Assembly (NCBI RefSeq): GCF_052116145.1
Contig: NZ_JBQKLQ010000001.1
Coordinates: forward strand, 124,001-188,000
Length of the DNA: 64,000 bases
Source of the DNA: Fundicoccus sp052116145
GTDB lineage: Bacteria; Bacillota; Bacilli; Lactobacillales; Aerococcaceae
Reading direction: 5' to 3'
Position 1 is the first letter of the stretch. Each line of letters starts with the position of its first letter. The position numbers and the translations under genes are program-made. The notes under the pieces were generated by a model. The model did not search any database, had not been told where the DNA came from, and saw only the letters and a list, made by a program, of their open reading frames with translations. Positions 1 through 8,281 of this stretch are shown piece by piece.

Positions 1-199
1 AGACATGCTTTATCTTTCAGATATTAATCGACACTTTAGCAAAGCAGCTGGTCTATTGATGGCAGAGTACGATAAATTAGCTAGAACAGTCTTAGTCGTT
101 GATGAAAATAAAGTCGTCCAGTATATAGAAATAGTGGCAGATATGAGAGACGAACCGGATTATCAACGTGTATTAGCAGCAGCTGACCAATTAAATTAG
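1..199 (+). CDS. tpx: Thiol peroxidase, C-terminal part (partial)
   Basis: The 5' end lies outside the window; about 65 residues remain. The segment reads LSDINRHFSKAAGLL, then LARTVLVVDENKVVQYIEIV, and ends near EPDYQRVLAAA. This is the usual C-terminal pattern of Tpx-type atypical 2-Cys peroxiredoxins, which reduce hydroperoxides with thioredoxin in the cytoplasm. The peroxidatic cysteine lies upstream and cannot be seen. A hairpin terminator follows at 257-280, so the transcript probably ends there. The family assignment rests on the tail alone. Confidence 0.8.
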   Translation, partial: DMLYLSDINRHFSKAAGLLMAEYDKLARTVLVVDENKVVQYIEIVADMRDEPDYQRVLAAADQLN

Positions 200-256
200 T
201 ACAAGTAATTCTTATGCCTTGACGTGTTACTCTCGTTAAGGTATATTTCAAATCGA

Positions 257-280
257 AAAAGACACCTTAAGGTGTCTTTT
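257..280 (+). terminator. Terminator of tpx
   Basis: AAAAGACACC, loop TTAA, GGTGTCTTTT. It lies just upstream of the ArsR gene and argues that the ArsR start is downstream of it rather than at the longer in-frame start at 224. Confidence 0.75.
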
Positions 281-304
281 AACATGGTGAAATGTGGTGA
301 AGAA

Positions 305-574
305 ATGGAAGCGAAGCAAGATGTGTTTATGGCAATTGCTGATCAAAGTAGACGAGAAATACTGCAATTACTTATGAAACATAAAGAGCTCGCTCTTCAT
401 GAGTTATTGCCACATTTTGAAATAAGTCGAACGGCAATTTCAAAGCATTTGGCAATTCTGAAAACGGCAGATCTCGTTCAGAGTCAAAAGGTTGGTAGAG
501 AAACACGCTATCGACTTAATGCGAAGCCTTTAAAAGAAGTCAATCAATGGCTTGGACAGTATGAAAACCTTTAG
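305..574 (+). CDS. ArsR-family transcriptional regulator, truncated by an in-frame stop
   Basis: An ArsR/SmtB winged-helix protein of 89 residues: an N-terminal helix (DVFMAIADQSRREILQLL), a recognition-helix region (ISRTAISKHLAIL), and the wing (SQKVGRETRYRL). No metal-binding Cys/His motif is visible. This subtype usually sits before an SRPBCC gene, as here, and ends in a helix reading roughly W.QY..FW.ERL. In this copy the reading frame meets TAG at 572-574 exactly where that second Trp is expected, and the same frame continues open to 629 (NERLTTLAEVLKKKPEEK). A TGG-to-TAG mutation is therefore likely. The DNA-binding part is whole, so partial function is possible. ATG 305 was chosen because it follows the tpx terminator; ATG 284 is an alternative. 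Confidence 0.75.
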   Translation: MEAKQDVFMAIADQSRREILQLLMKHKELALHELLPHFEISRTAISKHLAILKTADLVQSQKVGRETRYRLNAKPLKEVNQWLGQYENL

Positions 575-630
575 AATGAGCGTTTAACAACGCTAGCAGA
601 AGTATTGAAAAAGAAACCGGAGGAAAAATA

Positions 631-834
631 ATGGCTGAGGTGATGTTGGATTTTAAATATGACCATTCAATAGAAGAGGTCTTGGAAGCAATGATGAACT
701 CATCAATATTAGAAGAGTGGATTATGCCAAATAATTTTAACGCAGTAGAAGGTCATGCTTTTGAATTTCAAGGCGCCGTTTCTAGTTGGTCTGCCTTTGC
801 TTATCGTTTGAAAAAAGTGCTAGCAACAAAATAA
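631..834 (+). pseudogene. SRPBCC/AHSA1-domain protein, internally deleted
   Basis: A good ribosome site (CCGGAGG) precedes ATG 631. The product is only 67 residues, against about 140-160 for the activator-of-Hsp90 / START-like family. The first half matches the family start (LDFKYDHSIEEVLEAM, then EEWIMPNNFNAVEGHAFEF). The end (WSAFAYRLKKVL) resembles the family's final helix, so the middle of the fold is missing, which fits an in-frame internal deletion. Partner of the ArsR gene just upstream; both members of the pair appear damaged. A folded product is unlikely. Confidence 0.6.
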
Positions 835-848
835 ACATATTCATTAAA

Positions 849-882
849 GAAGCCATTATATCCGCGATATAATGGCTTTTTA
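849..882 (+). terminator. Terminator after the SRPBCC remnant
   Basis: AAGCCATTATATC, loop CGC, GATATAATGGCTT followed by TTT. A 13-bp perfect stem. Confidence 0.8.
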
Positions 883-1065
883 TAGTATAAGAGAAAAAAA
901 TCAAATTTAAATCATAAAAGGAGCTTAAATTTGCTTCGTTTGGTGTATGTTTCAAAACCGTTTGGTTGGATGGTTTAAGCAAAAGTGTCAATGCTCCAAT
1001 TAGGATAAAGCGGCTATGAACCACTTGACGAAGCAATTGCAAGCGAAGGGACCTTAAACATAAAT
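883..1065. other. Intergenic stretch, no recognisable gene
   Basis: About 180 bases with stop codons in every frame of useful length. One frame gives short runs such as SGYEPLDEAIASEGTL that look protein-like, so it may be an old coding relic, but I cannot name a family. Confidence 0.3.
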
Positions 1066-1095
1066 AAAGAGCTGCCTCAAGCGGGACAGCTCTTT
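1066..1095 (-). terminator. Terminator of the RpiR gene
   Basis: AAAGAGCTG / CAGCTCTTT stem with a 12-base loop. Read on the minus strand it is followed by TTTATTTA, just after the stop of the RpiR-family gene. Confidence 0.7.
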
Positions 1096-1108
1096 AGTGT
1101 GATAAATG

Positions 1109-1987
1109 TTATGGTAAATCTTCACGGTAACGAGTCACAGATAAAGCACGTCTAATATCTAATAAGGCCTTACGGTTTTGTTGTTCATCGTCATACATAA
1201 CAGCCGTGTAAATAATATCGATTATCGTTAAGTAGACAAGTCTTGAGGTTAATGTCTCAGAGCGGAAGGCTGATTCTTTAGATAGCACAACGAAGGCAGC
1301 AGATGAGAGCTTAACTAAATCGGAACTCGGATCACCTGTTAAGACAATAATTTTTACACCATTCTCATAAAGGATCCTAGCTACTTCAATCGTTTCCTTA
1401 GTGTTACCAGAATGTGAGAATAGAATCGCACAATCATTTGGCCCTAATTTTGTCGCGTAAGTTAGTTGTATATGATAATCCTGTGTATACTGACAATGAA
1501 ATTTAGTTCTTAGGAATTTATGGTAACTATCGTAAGCTACTATAGAAGAAGCACCTTGCCCAAAGAAATTAATGGTATCAGATGAATTGATTAACTCAAT
1601 GGCTGATTCTAATAATTCTTCATCTAAGGTCCCAATGAGATTTTCAAGCAATTCTATATTCGTATTCACAAGTTTTTGAGCAATCACGAAGGGCGAATCT
1701 GATTCACTAATATCTGAGAAGACAATCATCTCATTACTTCTTTCTTCAAATGTTCGAAAATTTGAAGCAACAGAAATTTTAAAGTTTTGGAAACCTGAGA
1801 AACCTATTTTTTTAACAAATTTAAATATTGTCGCTTCAGATAGCCCAGTTTCTTCTGATAAATTCGCTAACGTCTTGTTGACTACATCATTGCCGAGCGC
1901 AATCATATGTGTCGCTATAATGGATTCTGTTTTATTAAGTGACTTCTGATAAGGGCGAATCAAAGTTTCTAGATAATTATATGCCAT
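1109..1987 (-). CDS. RpiR/MurR-family transcriptional regulator
   Basis: 292 residues with the standard two-domain layout. An N-terminal HTH (about 1-77; TLANLSEETGLSEATIFKFV) is followed by a SIS sugar-phosphate-binding domain (about 110-250; INFFGQGASSIVAYDSYHKF and CAILFSHSGNTKETIEVARI). SIS domains of this family bind phosphorylated sugars or sugar acids. The start has a clear AAGGAGG site. It is divergent from the gnd-PTS operon and is the obvious candidate regulator of it, responding to a phosphorylated intermediate; that link is inferred from position only. Confidence 0.9.
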   Translation of the reverse strand: MAYNYLETLIRPYQKSLNKTESIIATHMIALGNDVVNKTLANLSEETGLSEATIFKFVKKIGFSGFQNFKISVASNFRTFEERSNEMIVFSDISESDSPFVIAQKLVNTNIELLENLIGTLDEELLESAIELINSSDTINFFGQGASSIVAYDSYHKFLRTKFHCQYTQDYHIQLTYATKLGPNDCAILFSHSGNTKETIEVARILYENGVKIIVLTGDPSSDLVKLSSAAFVVLSKESAFRSETLTSRLVYLTIIDIIYTAVMYDDEQQNRKALLDIRRALSVTRYREDLP

Positions 1988-2000
1988 TATATCCCTCCTT

Positions 2001-2014
2001 TTATATTGATATAA
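2001..2014. promoter_or_regulatory. Small palindrome in the RpiR/gnd divergent region
   Basis: TTATAT, TG, ATATAA, placed just before the RpiR ribosome site. It is a possible RpiR operator, but it is AT-rich and short, so chance is not excluded. Confidence 0.25.
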
Positions 2015-2071
2015 AATCTAACAGATATCTTACCTCTATATCATAAAAAATAAAATTTACTTTTGCAACCC

Positions 2072-2099
2072 TTTACAAATAAAAAATATTTGTTACAAT
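2072..2099 (+). promoter_or_regulatory. Promoter of the gnd-PTS operon
   Basis: -35 TTTACA (2072-2077), 16-base spacer, -10 TACAAT (2094-2099), 33 bases before the TTG start of the first gene. Confidence 0.6.
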
Positions 2100-2131
2100 G
2101 AAATAGAAATAAAAAAAAGGAGGTCTTGTAA

Positions 2132-3034
2132 TTGAAAATTGGGGTCGTAGGACTTGGCAAGATGGGCCTGAATATTGCACTTAACTTACTAGATCATAAA
2201 GAGAATGTAGTAGGTTTTGATGTATTTGAAGGTGCACGTCAAGCAGCAAGTGAGCAACAGGTTCCAGTCGTGCAGTCACTTGAGGATTTAGTAAATAATC
2301 TAGATGAACAAAAGGTCGTTTTATTAAGTGTTCCATCGGGAGATATTACTAATGATTTAGTCGCAACGTTAGTCGAATCATTAAATGAAGGCGATATTAT
2401 CGTTGATGCTGGAAACTCTAACTATAAACACAGTTTAAACAATTATGCTTTAGCTAAAGCTAAAGGAATCGGATTCTTAGATTGCGGTACATCTGGAGGC
2501 ATGGAAGGCGCTCGTGAGGGTGCGTGTCTAATGATTGGTGGAGATGAAGAAGTCTTCAAGCAAGTAGAATTCATCTTTGAAAACCTGGCAATTGAAAACG
2601 GTTATTTATATACTGGAAAAGCTGGGAGTGGTCATTACCTTAAAATGATTCATAATGGAATTGAGTACGGTATGATGCAAGCAATGGGTGAAGGATTTGA
2701 TATCTTACACGCAAGCCAGTATGACTTCGATTACGAGAAAGTTGCTAAAGTTTGGAATAACGGTTCAGTCATCCGATCGTGGTTGATGGAATTAGTTGAG
2801 AAGAGCTTCGCACAAGATCCTCAATTAGATGACATTCGAGGAGTTGTCGATGCAAGTGGAGAAGGTAAATGGACAGTACTGGAAGCGTTAGAATTAAATA
2901 TTCCGGTACCTGTAATTACTGAATCACTTTACGCACGTAGCGCTTCTAAAATTGATGATAGCTTCTCGGCAAAAGTTGTTGCAACGATGCGTAACCAATT
3001 TGGCGGACATGCTGTAGTTGGAAAAGGAGAATAG
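2132..3034 (+). CDS. gndA: 6-phosphogluconate dehydrogenase, short NAD-type (decarboxylating)
   Basis: 300 residues, the length of the short YqeC/GndA form rather than the 470-residue classic Gnd. It converts 6-phosphogluconate to ribulose 5-phosphate, CO2 and NAD(P)H. Visible: the Rossmann start GVVGLGKMGLNIA, the DAGNSNYKHS segment, the substrate loop FLDCGTSGGMEGAREG, and KAGSGHYLKMIHNGIEYGMM with the catalytic Lys/Asn region. Translation starts at TTG 2132 after a strong AAAGGAGG. First gene of an eight-gene operon with sugar-acid enzymes and a PTS. Cofactor preference is inferred from family length. Confidence 0.88.
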   Translation: MKIGVVGLGKMGLNIALNLLDHKENVVGFDVFEGARQAASEQQVPVVQSLEDLVNNLDEQKVVLLSVPSGDITNDLVATLVESLNEGDIIVDAGNSNYKHSLNNYALAKAKGIGFLDCGTSGGMEGAREGACLMIGGDEEVFKQVEFIFENLAIENGYLYTGKAGSGHYLKMIHNGIEYGMMQAMGEGFDILHASQYDFDYEKVAKVWNNGSVIRSWLMELVEKSFAQDPQLDDIRGVVDASGEGKWTVLEALELNIPVPVITESLYARSASKIDDSFSAKVVATMRNQFGGHAVVGKGE

Positions 3035-3038
3035 AATC

Positions 3039-4043
3039 ATGAGTAATAAAAATAAAATTGCTATCGTAAATTCTAGTAGCTTTGGAAAAATATTTCCAGA
3101 CCATTTAGAACGCTTAAATAAATTGGGAGAAGTAAAAAACTTTTCAGTTGATAGCGAAATCGATGGTAAGACTCTTGCGGAAACCTTACATGGCTATAAT
3201 ATTATTATATCTAGTGTGACACCGTTTTTTACGAAGGAATTCTTTGACCATAAGGATGAGCTAAAACTCATCTCTCGTCACGGTATTGGTTACAACAATA
3301 TCAACTTAGACGCCGCAAAAGCACATAACACCATTGTATCGATTGTTGCACCTTTAGTTGAAAGAGACGCAGTCGCTGAGAATAATGTGACTAACTTATT
3401 AAGTGTGATGCGTCAAACGGTGCCAGCAGCCCAGCGTGTTTTAGATGATAAATGGGAAGAAAGAGCTCAATTCGTTGGTCATGGACTTAGTGGTAAGACG
3501 GTCGGAGTGATTGGTGTTGGTAACATAGGAAGTCGCGTTGTTGAAATATTACACTATGGTTTCCGTTGTGATGTATTAGCATATGATCCATATAAATCTG
3601 CACTAGAATTAGAACAATTTGGCGCAAGAAAAGTGGATGAACTAGATGAACTATTGGTAAACTCAGACGTTATTGCATTATGTGCAAGCTTAAATGAAGG
3701 GAATTATCATATGTTATCCGAAGAAGAATTTTCTAAGATGAAAGATAACGTTTACCTATCCAATACTGCACGTGGTGCACTAATTAAAGAAGAAGCATTG
3801 GTTTCTGCTTTAGACAGCGGTAAGGTCGCTGGTTTTGCGACTGATGTGCTTGAAGAAGAACCTGGCCGTGCTAACCATCCATACTTAGCTTTTGAGAACG
3901 TCTTAATGACACCACATACATCAGCCTACACGATGGAATGTTTAGAAGGTATGGGAGACAAATGTGTTTCAGACTGTGAAGCAATCGTTTTAGGAAAATT
4001 ACCTAACACAGTTGTTCAATCACAGAGTCACTACATAAAGTAA
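3039..4043 (+). CDS. D-isomer-specific 2-hydroxyacid dehydrogenase
   Basis: 334 residues of the D-2-hydroxyacid dehydrogenase superfamily (phosphoglycerate dehydrogenase, ketogluconate reductase and relatives). The NAD-binding motif GVIGVGNIGSRVVEIL lies near residue 155. The catalytic Arg lies in NTARGALIKEEAL, the Glu in TDVLEEEP and the His in LMTPHTSAYT. ATG 3039 was chosen because AAAGGAGA lies 7 bases before it; it follows the gnd stop by 4 bases. In this setting a 2-keto(-6-phospho)gluconate reductase feeding Gnd is a reasonable idea, but the exact substrate cannot be read from sequence. Confidence 0.85.
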   Translation: MSNKNKIAIVNSSSFGKIFPDHLERLNKLGEVKNFSVDSEIDGKTLAETLHGYNIIISSVTPFFTKEFFDHKDELKLISRHGIGYNNINLDAAKAHNTIVSIVAPLVERDAVAENNVTNLLSVMRQTVPAAQRVLDDKWEERAQFVGHGLSGKTVGVIGVGNIGSRVVEILHYGFRCDVLAYDPYKSALELEQFGARKVDELDELLVNSDVIALCASLNEGNYHMLSEEEFSKMKDNVYLSNTARGALIKEEALVSALDSGKVAGFATDVLEEEPGRANHPYLAFENVLMTPHTSAYTMECLEGMGDKCVSDCEAIVLGKLPNTVVQSQSHYIK

Positions 4044-4055
4044 GGAGATGTTTTA

Positions 4056-5168
4056 ATGATAGAGGCAATAAACGTTAAAGTAGGACCTCAGTTTTATCGT
4101 TATAGTGAAGGCGCATTTGATTTGATACCAGAATTACTAAACGAGTTTCAAGCGCAACGTATCATGGTCGTTCATGGAACTGTATCTTGGCAGAAAGCAC
4201 AACCGTATTTGTCTTCATTACTAAATCACGAAGCAGTTGTTCATTATGAACAATATAGTGGAGAGTGTAGTTATAATGAAGGAAATAGAATTGCCACATT
4301 GGTAGCAGAAAAAGATATTGATTTTGTTATCGGTGTTGGTGGTGGGAAATTAGCAGATTTAGTATTATATGCAGCGCATTTAGCAAACGTACAATTTGGA
4401 GTGATTCCAACGCTAGCAAGTAATTGTGCAGCTTGGACGCCATTATCTGTGATGTATAAGGATAATGGTATGGCCGAAGGCAAATCTGAACATGTTAAAC
4501 GACAAGCCGCATTTTTACTAATGGAACCAAGGCTTTTAATCGATGCTCCCATTGAATATTTCATTGCGGGTGTCGCTGATACTATGGCTAAGTGGTATGA
4601 ATCAGATATGATTCTAGAGCAAGAAGAGTTTAGCAAAGAATCATTTCCAATGATGGCTCGACATGCTGCTAGAATGTGTAAGGAAGTTATTCTAGAAGAG
4701 TCGACCAAAGCTATCGAGGATATGAAAAATGGTCAAGTGACACCAGAATTTATTCATGTGTCTGAGATCATTGTCGCTGTTGCTGGTTTGGTTGGTGGTT
4801 TAGGGGACAAATTCGCACGTAACACAGCAGCTCATGCACTTCATGATGCAATCTCAGCGTACTTACCTGAAGTACACAAGTTTTTACATGGAGAGAAAGT
4901 TGCTTATGGTATTTTTTATCAGTTGGCACTAGAAGGAAAATGGTCAGTCATTGATGATTTGATTCCTTTTTACCAACAATTAAATTTACCTATGTCACTC
5001 ACACAGATGGGGGTCTACCCAATGTTAGAAGCTACGCTTTCAGATATCATTGGGCTAGTCCATAGCAAACAAAAGGTTCATTTACTTCCAATGGAAATAA
5101 ATGAGGACATTTTGACAAAAGCACTGATTGATTTAGAAAGTTATTTAGATAATAAGGAGGTAATTTAA
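4056..5168 (+). CDS. Iron-containing / glycerol-dehydrogenase-like alcohol dehydrogenase
   Basis: 370 residues of the GldA-type group III alcohol dehydrogenases. The NAD-binding GGG loop is visible (VIGVGGGKLADLVLYAA), as is VIPTLASNCAAWTPLSV. Candidate metal ligands are Asp in VADTMAKWYE and two His in NTAAHALHDAI and HKFLHGEKVAYG. It should oxidise a polyol or reduce a ketone in the cytoplasm. It sits between the hydroxyacid dehydrogenase and the PTS genes, so its substrate is probably an intermediate of the same sugar or sugar acid. The downstream TTG start of IIC begins on the next base. Confidence 0.82.
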   Translation: MIEAINVKVGPQFYRYSEGAFDLIPELLNEFQAQRIMVVHGTVSWQKAQPYLSSLLNHEAVVHYEQYSGECSYNEGNRIATLVAEKDIDFVIGVGGGKLADLVLYAAHLANVQFGVIPTLASNCAAWTPLSVMYKDNGMAEGKSEHVKRQAAFLLMEPRLLIDAPIEYFIAGVADTMAKWYESDMILEQEEFSKESFPMMARHAARMCKEVILEESTKAIEDMKNGQVTPEFIHVSEIIVAVAGLVGGLGDKFARNTAAHALHDAISAYLPEVHKFLHGEKVAYGIFYQLALEGKWSVIDDLIPFYQQLNLPMSLTQMGVYPMLEATLSDIIGLVHSKQKVHLLPMEINEDILTKALIDLESYLDNKEVI

Positions 5169-5990
5169 TTGGCTACATTAACAGTATTACAAAGTTTAAT
5201 CATCGCCCTTTGGGTAGCAGCCGTAATGTCGCGTTCATTTTTAGGGGGAGCAACTCTTACTTTACGTTTTTCACCCTTGATGACAGGTTTAGTTGTCGGA
5301 ATCGTGATGGGTGACGTCGCACAAGCAATGATCGTTACAGCATCGATTCAACTGATTTATATGGGGGTATTCTCACCAGGTGGGACAATGCCTTCAGAAC
5401 CATCGATTGCTGCAGCGATTGCAGTATCCGTTGCTCTATTAGGTAACTTAGCTCCTGAAGCAGCAATTGCAGTTGCCGTACCAGTTGGTTTATTGGGATC
5501 ATATTTATACCAATTCCGTTTCTTCTTAAACACATTTATCGGTAAACGGACAGATACTGCTGTTGAAAACTTAGATCACGCTGGAATTACACGTTCAGTT
5601 ATCTGGTACCCAACATTAGCTTCATTCCTATTATTCGTCCCATTAGTATTCGTAGCATTATACTGGGGAGCTCCAGTGATTGCTGACGTCATTGCAACAC
5701 TTGAAGGTACTGTTGTCATTCATATTCTAGAAGTAGTTGGTGGCGGTTTAGCTGCAATTGGTATTGCAACAACTATTTACGTAATTGGACGTAAAGAATA
5801 CTTGATTTTCTTCTTATTAGCTTATTTCTTGAGTGTTATCTTTGCAAGCTTAGGCGTAACAATGGTTACTTATGCTATCTTAGGAACACTTATTGCTGCA
5901 ATGTTTGTACTTGCAACATCTCACTCAAACAATACTTCTGCTGCAACAACCGGAAGTGTTGATTATGATGATGACGATGATGACTTCTAA
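5169..5990 (+). CDS. PTS system, mannose/sorbose family, IIC component
   Basis: 273 residues, strongly hydrophobic, of the EIIC-Man/Sor family that forms the membrane channel with IID. Family marks include GGATLTLRFSPLMTGLVVG and IQLIYMGVFSPGGTMPSEPS. Start is TTG 5169 after AAGGAGG. The C-terminus carries a run of Asp and ends DDDF; a very similar acidic end occurs on the IIA protein of the same operon (see findings). Sugar specificity cannot be assigned; the neighbouring dehydrogenases suggest a sugar acid such as gluconate or ketogluconate. Confidence 0.9.
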   Translation: MATLTVLQSLIIALWVAAVMSRSFLGGATLTLRFSPLMTGLVVGIVMGDVAQAMIVTASIQLIYMGVFSPGGTMPSEPSIAAAIAVSVALLGNLAPEAAIAVAVPVGLLGSYLYQFRFFLNTFIGKRTDTAVENLDHAGITRSVIWYPTLASFLLFVPLVFVALYWGAPVIADVIATLEGTVVIHILEVVGGGLAAIGIATTIYVIGRKEYLIFFLLAYFLSVIFASLGVTMVTYAILGTLIAAMFVLATSHSNNTSAATTGSVDYDDDDDDF

Positions 5991-6018
5991 TTAGACGAAA
6001 CGAAAGGAGATATATAAA

Positions 6019-6876
6019 ATGACAGAAAATAATTTAGATCCAAAATTAGCTCCGGAAGAGATTACAGTTAAAGACGTTTCAAGTGCTTATTTAAGATGGC
6101 ACTTTGCAAACGAGATTCCTCACTCTTTTGAACGTTACTTGGCACCATCATTATTATGGGCCTTAATGCCAATCTTACGTAAATTGTACAAAGACGATGA
6201 TCGTCTACGTGCAGCTTATGAAAGACAATTATTATTCTTCAACACTCAATTAACATGGGGTGGAGGGGTTATTACAGGTTTAATGTCTTCAATGGAACAA
6301 GAACGTGCTCGTCAAGAGTATAATGATGAAGAAATTACCATGTCTGATGACCTAATGTATAACACTAAAGCTGGTTTAATGGGGGCTTTAGCTGGTATTG
6401 GTGACTCAATTGACTCAGGTACTGTACAGTACATCTTTATTGCGATTGCAGTGCCTTGGGCACAACAAGGTAACCCAATGGGTGCTTTATTCCCATTCAT
6501 CGGTTTCGCATTGTATCAAGTATTAATTGGTTTATTCTTTGCACGTCAAGGTTTCACTATGGGACGTAACGCAACTGGTTTAATGCAAAGTTCAGGCGTT
6601 AAAAACATCATCGAATTATTATCCATTCTTGGTATGTTCATGATGGGTGTACTTGCTGGAAACTATGTAAAAGTTTCTTCAAGTTTAGCATTTGATATTT
6701 CAGGTCGACCATTCGTATTACAAGACACATTAGATACTATAATGCCAGGACTTTTACCATTAGCGGTTGTACTAGGGGTATATTACTATTACACTAAGAA
6801 AGGGCTTAAAGTTACTCGTGCTTTAGTTGGTTTAACAGTGATTTTAGCTGTTCTAGCTGGAGTAGGTATCTTATAA
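6019..6876 (+). CDS. PTS system, mannose family, IID component
   Basis: 285 residues. The family start (LRWHFANEIPHSFERYLAPS) is followed by LMSSMEQERAR, GALAGIGDSIDSGTVQYIFI, and hydrophobic segments near the C-terminus (GMFMMGVLAGNYV; MPGLLPLAVVLGVYYYYT). IID pairs with IIC in the membrane. The start follows AAAGGAG. Length and layout are normal for the family. Confidence 0.92.
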   Translation: MTENNLDPKLAPEEITVKDVSSAYLRWHFANEIPHSFERYLAPSLLWALMPILRKLYKDDDRLRAAYERQLLFFNTQLTWGGGVITGLMSSMEQERARQEYNDEEITMSDDLMYNTKAGLMGALAGIGDSIDSGTVQYIFIAIAVPWAQQGNPMGALFPFIGFALYQVLIGLFFARQGFTMGRNATGLMQSSGVKNIIELLSILGMFMMGVLAGNYVKVSSSLAFDISGRPFVLQDTLDTIMPGLLPLAVVLGVYYYYTKKGLKVTRALVGLTVILAVLAGVGIL

Positions 6877-6908
6877 TAGTAATTTTCTAATAAGAAAGGT
6901 GAGTTAAA

Positions 6909-7415
6909 ATGGGAGTAGTAAACTTAGCACGTGTTGATGAGAGGTTAATTCATGGACAAGTAATGATGACATTATCGAAACGTAATGGAGTCGATTCAAT
7001 TTTCGTGGTAGATGATGTAGTAGCAAAAGATAAATTTATGAAAGATCTATACAAGAGTGCAGGAAGTCGAACTGGACAAAAAACAATCGTAATGACACTA
7101 GATAAATGTAAATACTATTGGGATGAGTTTGAATTCAAAGATTATAGCGCAATCGTGATTGCTAAAACAGTCAATCATTTTTATGAACTAGTTAAACATG
7201 GTGTACCAATTAAAGAATTAAACATTGGTGGAATTGCTCAGAAAGACCAAGAGAAAGATGTCTTAGTAACTAAATCTGTTTACTTAAATAAAGAAGACGC
7301 ACTTAAATTGAAAGAAATGAACGAGCAATACGGCGTGGAGAATATTTACTTCCAAGCAACACCCTCTGCTCCAAGTACTAGTCTTAAAGACGTATTAGCT
7401 AAATTTGGCTTATAA
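6909..7415 (+). CDS. PTS system, mannose family, IIB component
   Basis: 168 residues, cytoplasmic phospho-carrier. The motif NLARVDERLIHGQVMMTL holds the phosphorylated His near residue 15. A good AGAAAGGTGAG site precedes the ATG. It takes phosphate from the IIA encoded two genes downstream and passes it to the incoming sugar. Confidence 0.92.
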   Translation: MGVVNLARVDERLIHGQVMMTLSKRNGVDSIFVVDDVVAKDKFMKDLYKSAGSRTGQKTIVMTLDKCKYYWDEFEFKDYSAIVIAKTVNHFYELVKHGVPIKELNIGGIAQKDQEKDVLVTKSVYLNKEDALKLKEMNEQYGVENIYFQATPSAPSTSLKDVLAKFGL

Positions 7416-7435
7416 TTAAAGTGAGGAATGATAGA

Positions 7436-8281
7436 ATGGATCAACAACAATTAATAAAAGATTGGTACATTCGGTATCATTCAATCTTTAAAAGCCGTTA
7501 TACACTTGCGCAGAAAAATAAATTTTTGAAAAGTTTAGAAGCTGATATTAAACAATTTCGTGACGATATTAAACTTGATCACTTTAAGTTCTATGAAAAG
7601 AATGCCGCTGAATACCGTAATCTTTATGTCGGTAATATTAAAAATGCGAAAGTTATTTTCAGTACTTATTATGATACACCTAGTAAACATATTGAAGCGT
7701 ATGAGTTTTTCAATATTGAAGAGCGTAAACGTAAAAAAACCAAATTAATTTTATTGTCATCTGTTCTTTATCTCTTAATAGGGCTTGCGATAACGTGGTT
7801 TATCGCAATGCCTATATTTCAGAATTTTGAAACATTTACATGGCAATTTATTTCGATGGTGATTGGTATGATTGTATACTTTTTCTTTTTCGGACAACTT
7901 GCACAAGGCTGGCCAAATCGTCAAAATTTAGTTCAAAATACCTCTTCAATATTAGTATTATTATTAGCCATTAGTAAGTTAAGAAAAAACAAACGAGTAG
8001 CTTATGCTTTTCTAGACGCTGGTAGCTTGAATGAAGGTGGACTCGATCGCTTGAGAGAAGAAACTTCAGCTAAAATTTATCATCTTGATAGTATTGGCTC
8101 TAAACAAGAGCTACATTTATTATCGAGTGATAACAATCTGTCTCACTTAATTAGTGCTCAGAAGGTAGATAATAGCTATCAACTGTCTTTAGAAGACTTA
8201 CGGTCGCTTCAATTGAACGAAACCAATATGAATCAAGCATTAGCTATTATCGAAAAAGTATCCAAGGAGGTCTCAAAATGA
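7436..8281 (+). CDS. Membrane protein inside the PTS operon, resembling an inactive M28 peptidase
   Basis: 281 residues, not a standard PTS component. Layout: a soluble N-terminal part to about residue 100, two membrane segments (near LLSSVLYLLIGLAITWFIAM and FISMVIGMIVYFFFFGQL), then a soluble part. Two stretches look like the M28 metallopeptidase core. NIKNAKVIFSTYYDTP matches the region that normally holds the zinc ligand His and Asp (HxD). QNTSSILVLLLAISKL, followed by VAYAFLDAGSLNEGGL, matches the D-N-x-S-G helix and the E-E turn. The His is Tyr and the Asp is Gln here, so zinc binding and catalysis are probably lost. ATG 7436 follows GAGG; GTG 7421 is less likely. The gene overlaps IIA by four bases, implying coupled expression. 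Function unknown; a regulatory or scaffolding role for the PTS is only inference. Confidence 0.6.
   Translation: MDQQQLIKDWYIRYHSIFKSRYTLAQKNKFLKSLEADIKQFRDDIKLDHFKFYEKNAAEYRNLYVGNIKNAKVIFSTYYDTPSKHIEAYEFFNIEERKRKKTKLILLSSVLYLLIGLAITWFIAMPIFQNFETFTWQFISMVIGMIVYFFFFGQLAQGWPNRQNLVQNTSSILVLLLAISKLRKNKRVAYAFLDAGSLNEGGLDRLREETSAKIYHLDSIGSKQELHLLSSDNNLSHLISAQKVDNSYQLSLEDLRSLQLNETNMNQALAIIEKVSKEVSK

Noticed and set aside
224..304. Longer N-terminus for the ArsR protein
   Set aside because: It would run through the tpx terminator hairpin, and the added residues do not belong to the family.
572..629. Programmed readthrough of the ArsR TAG
   Set aside because: No selenocysteine or pyrrolysine context, and the partner gene is also damaged; a simple nonsense mutation is more likely.
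4271..4708. 145-codon open frame on the minus strand
   Set aside because: It lies wholly inside the alcohol dehydrogenase gene, has no site and no protein-like composition: a shadow frame.
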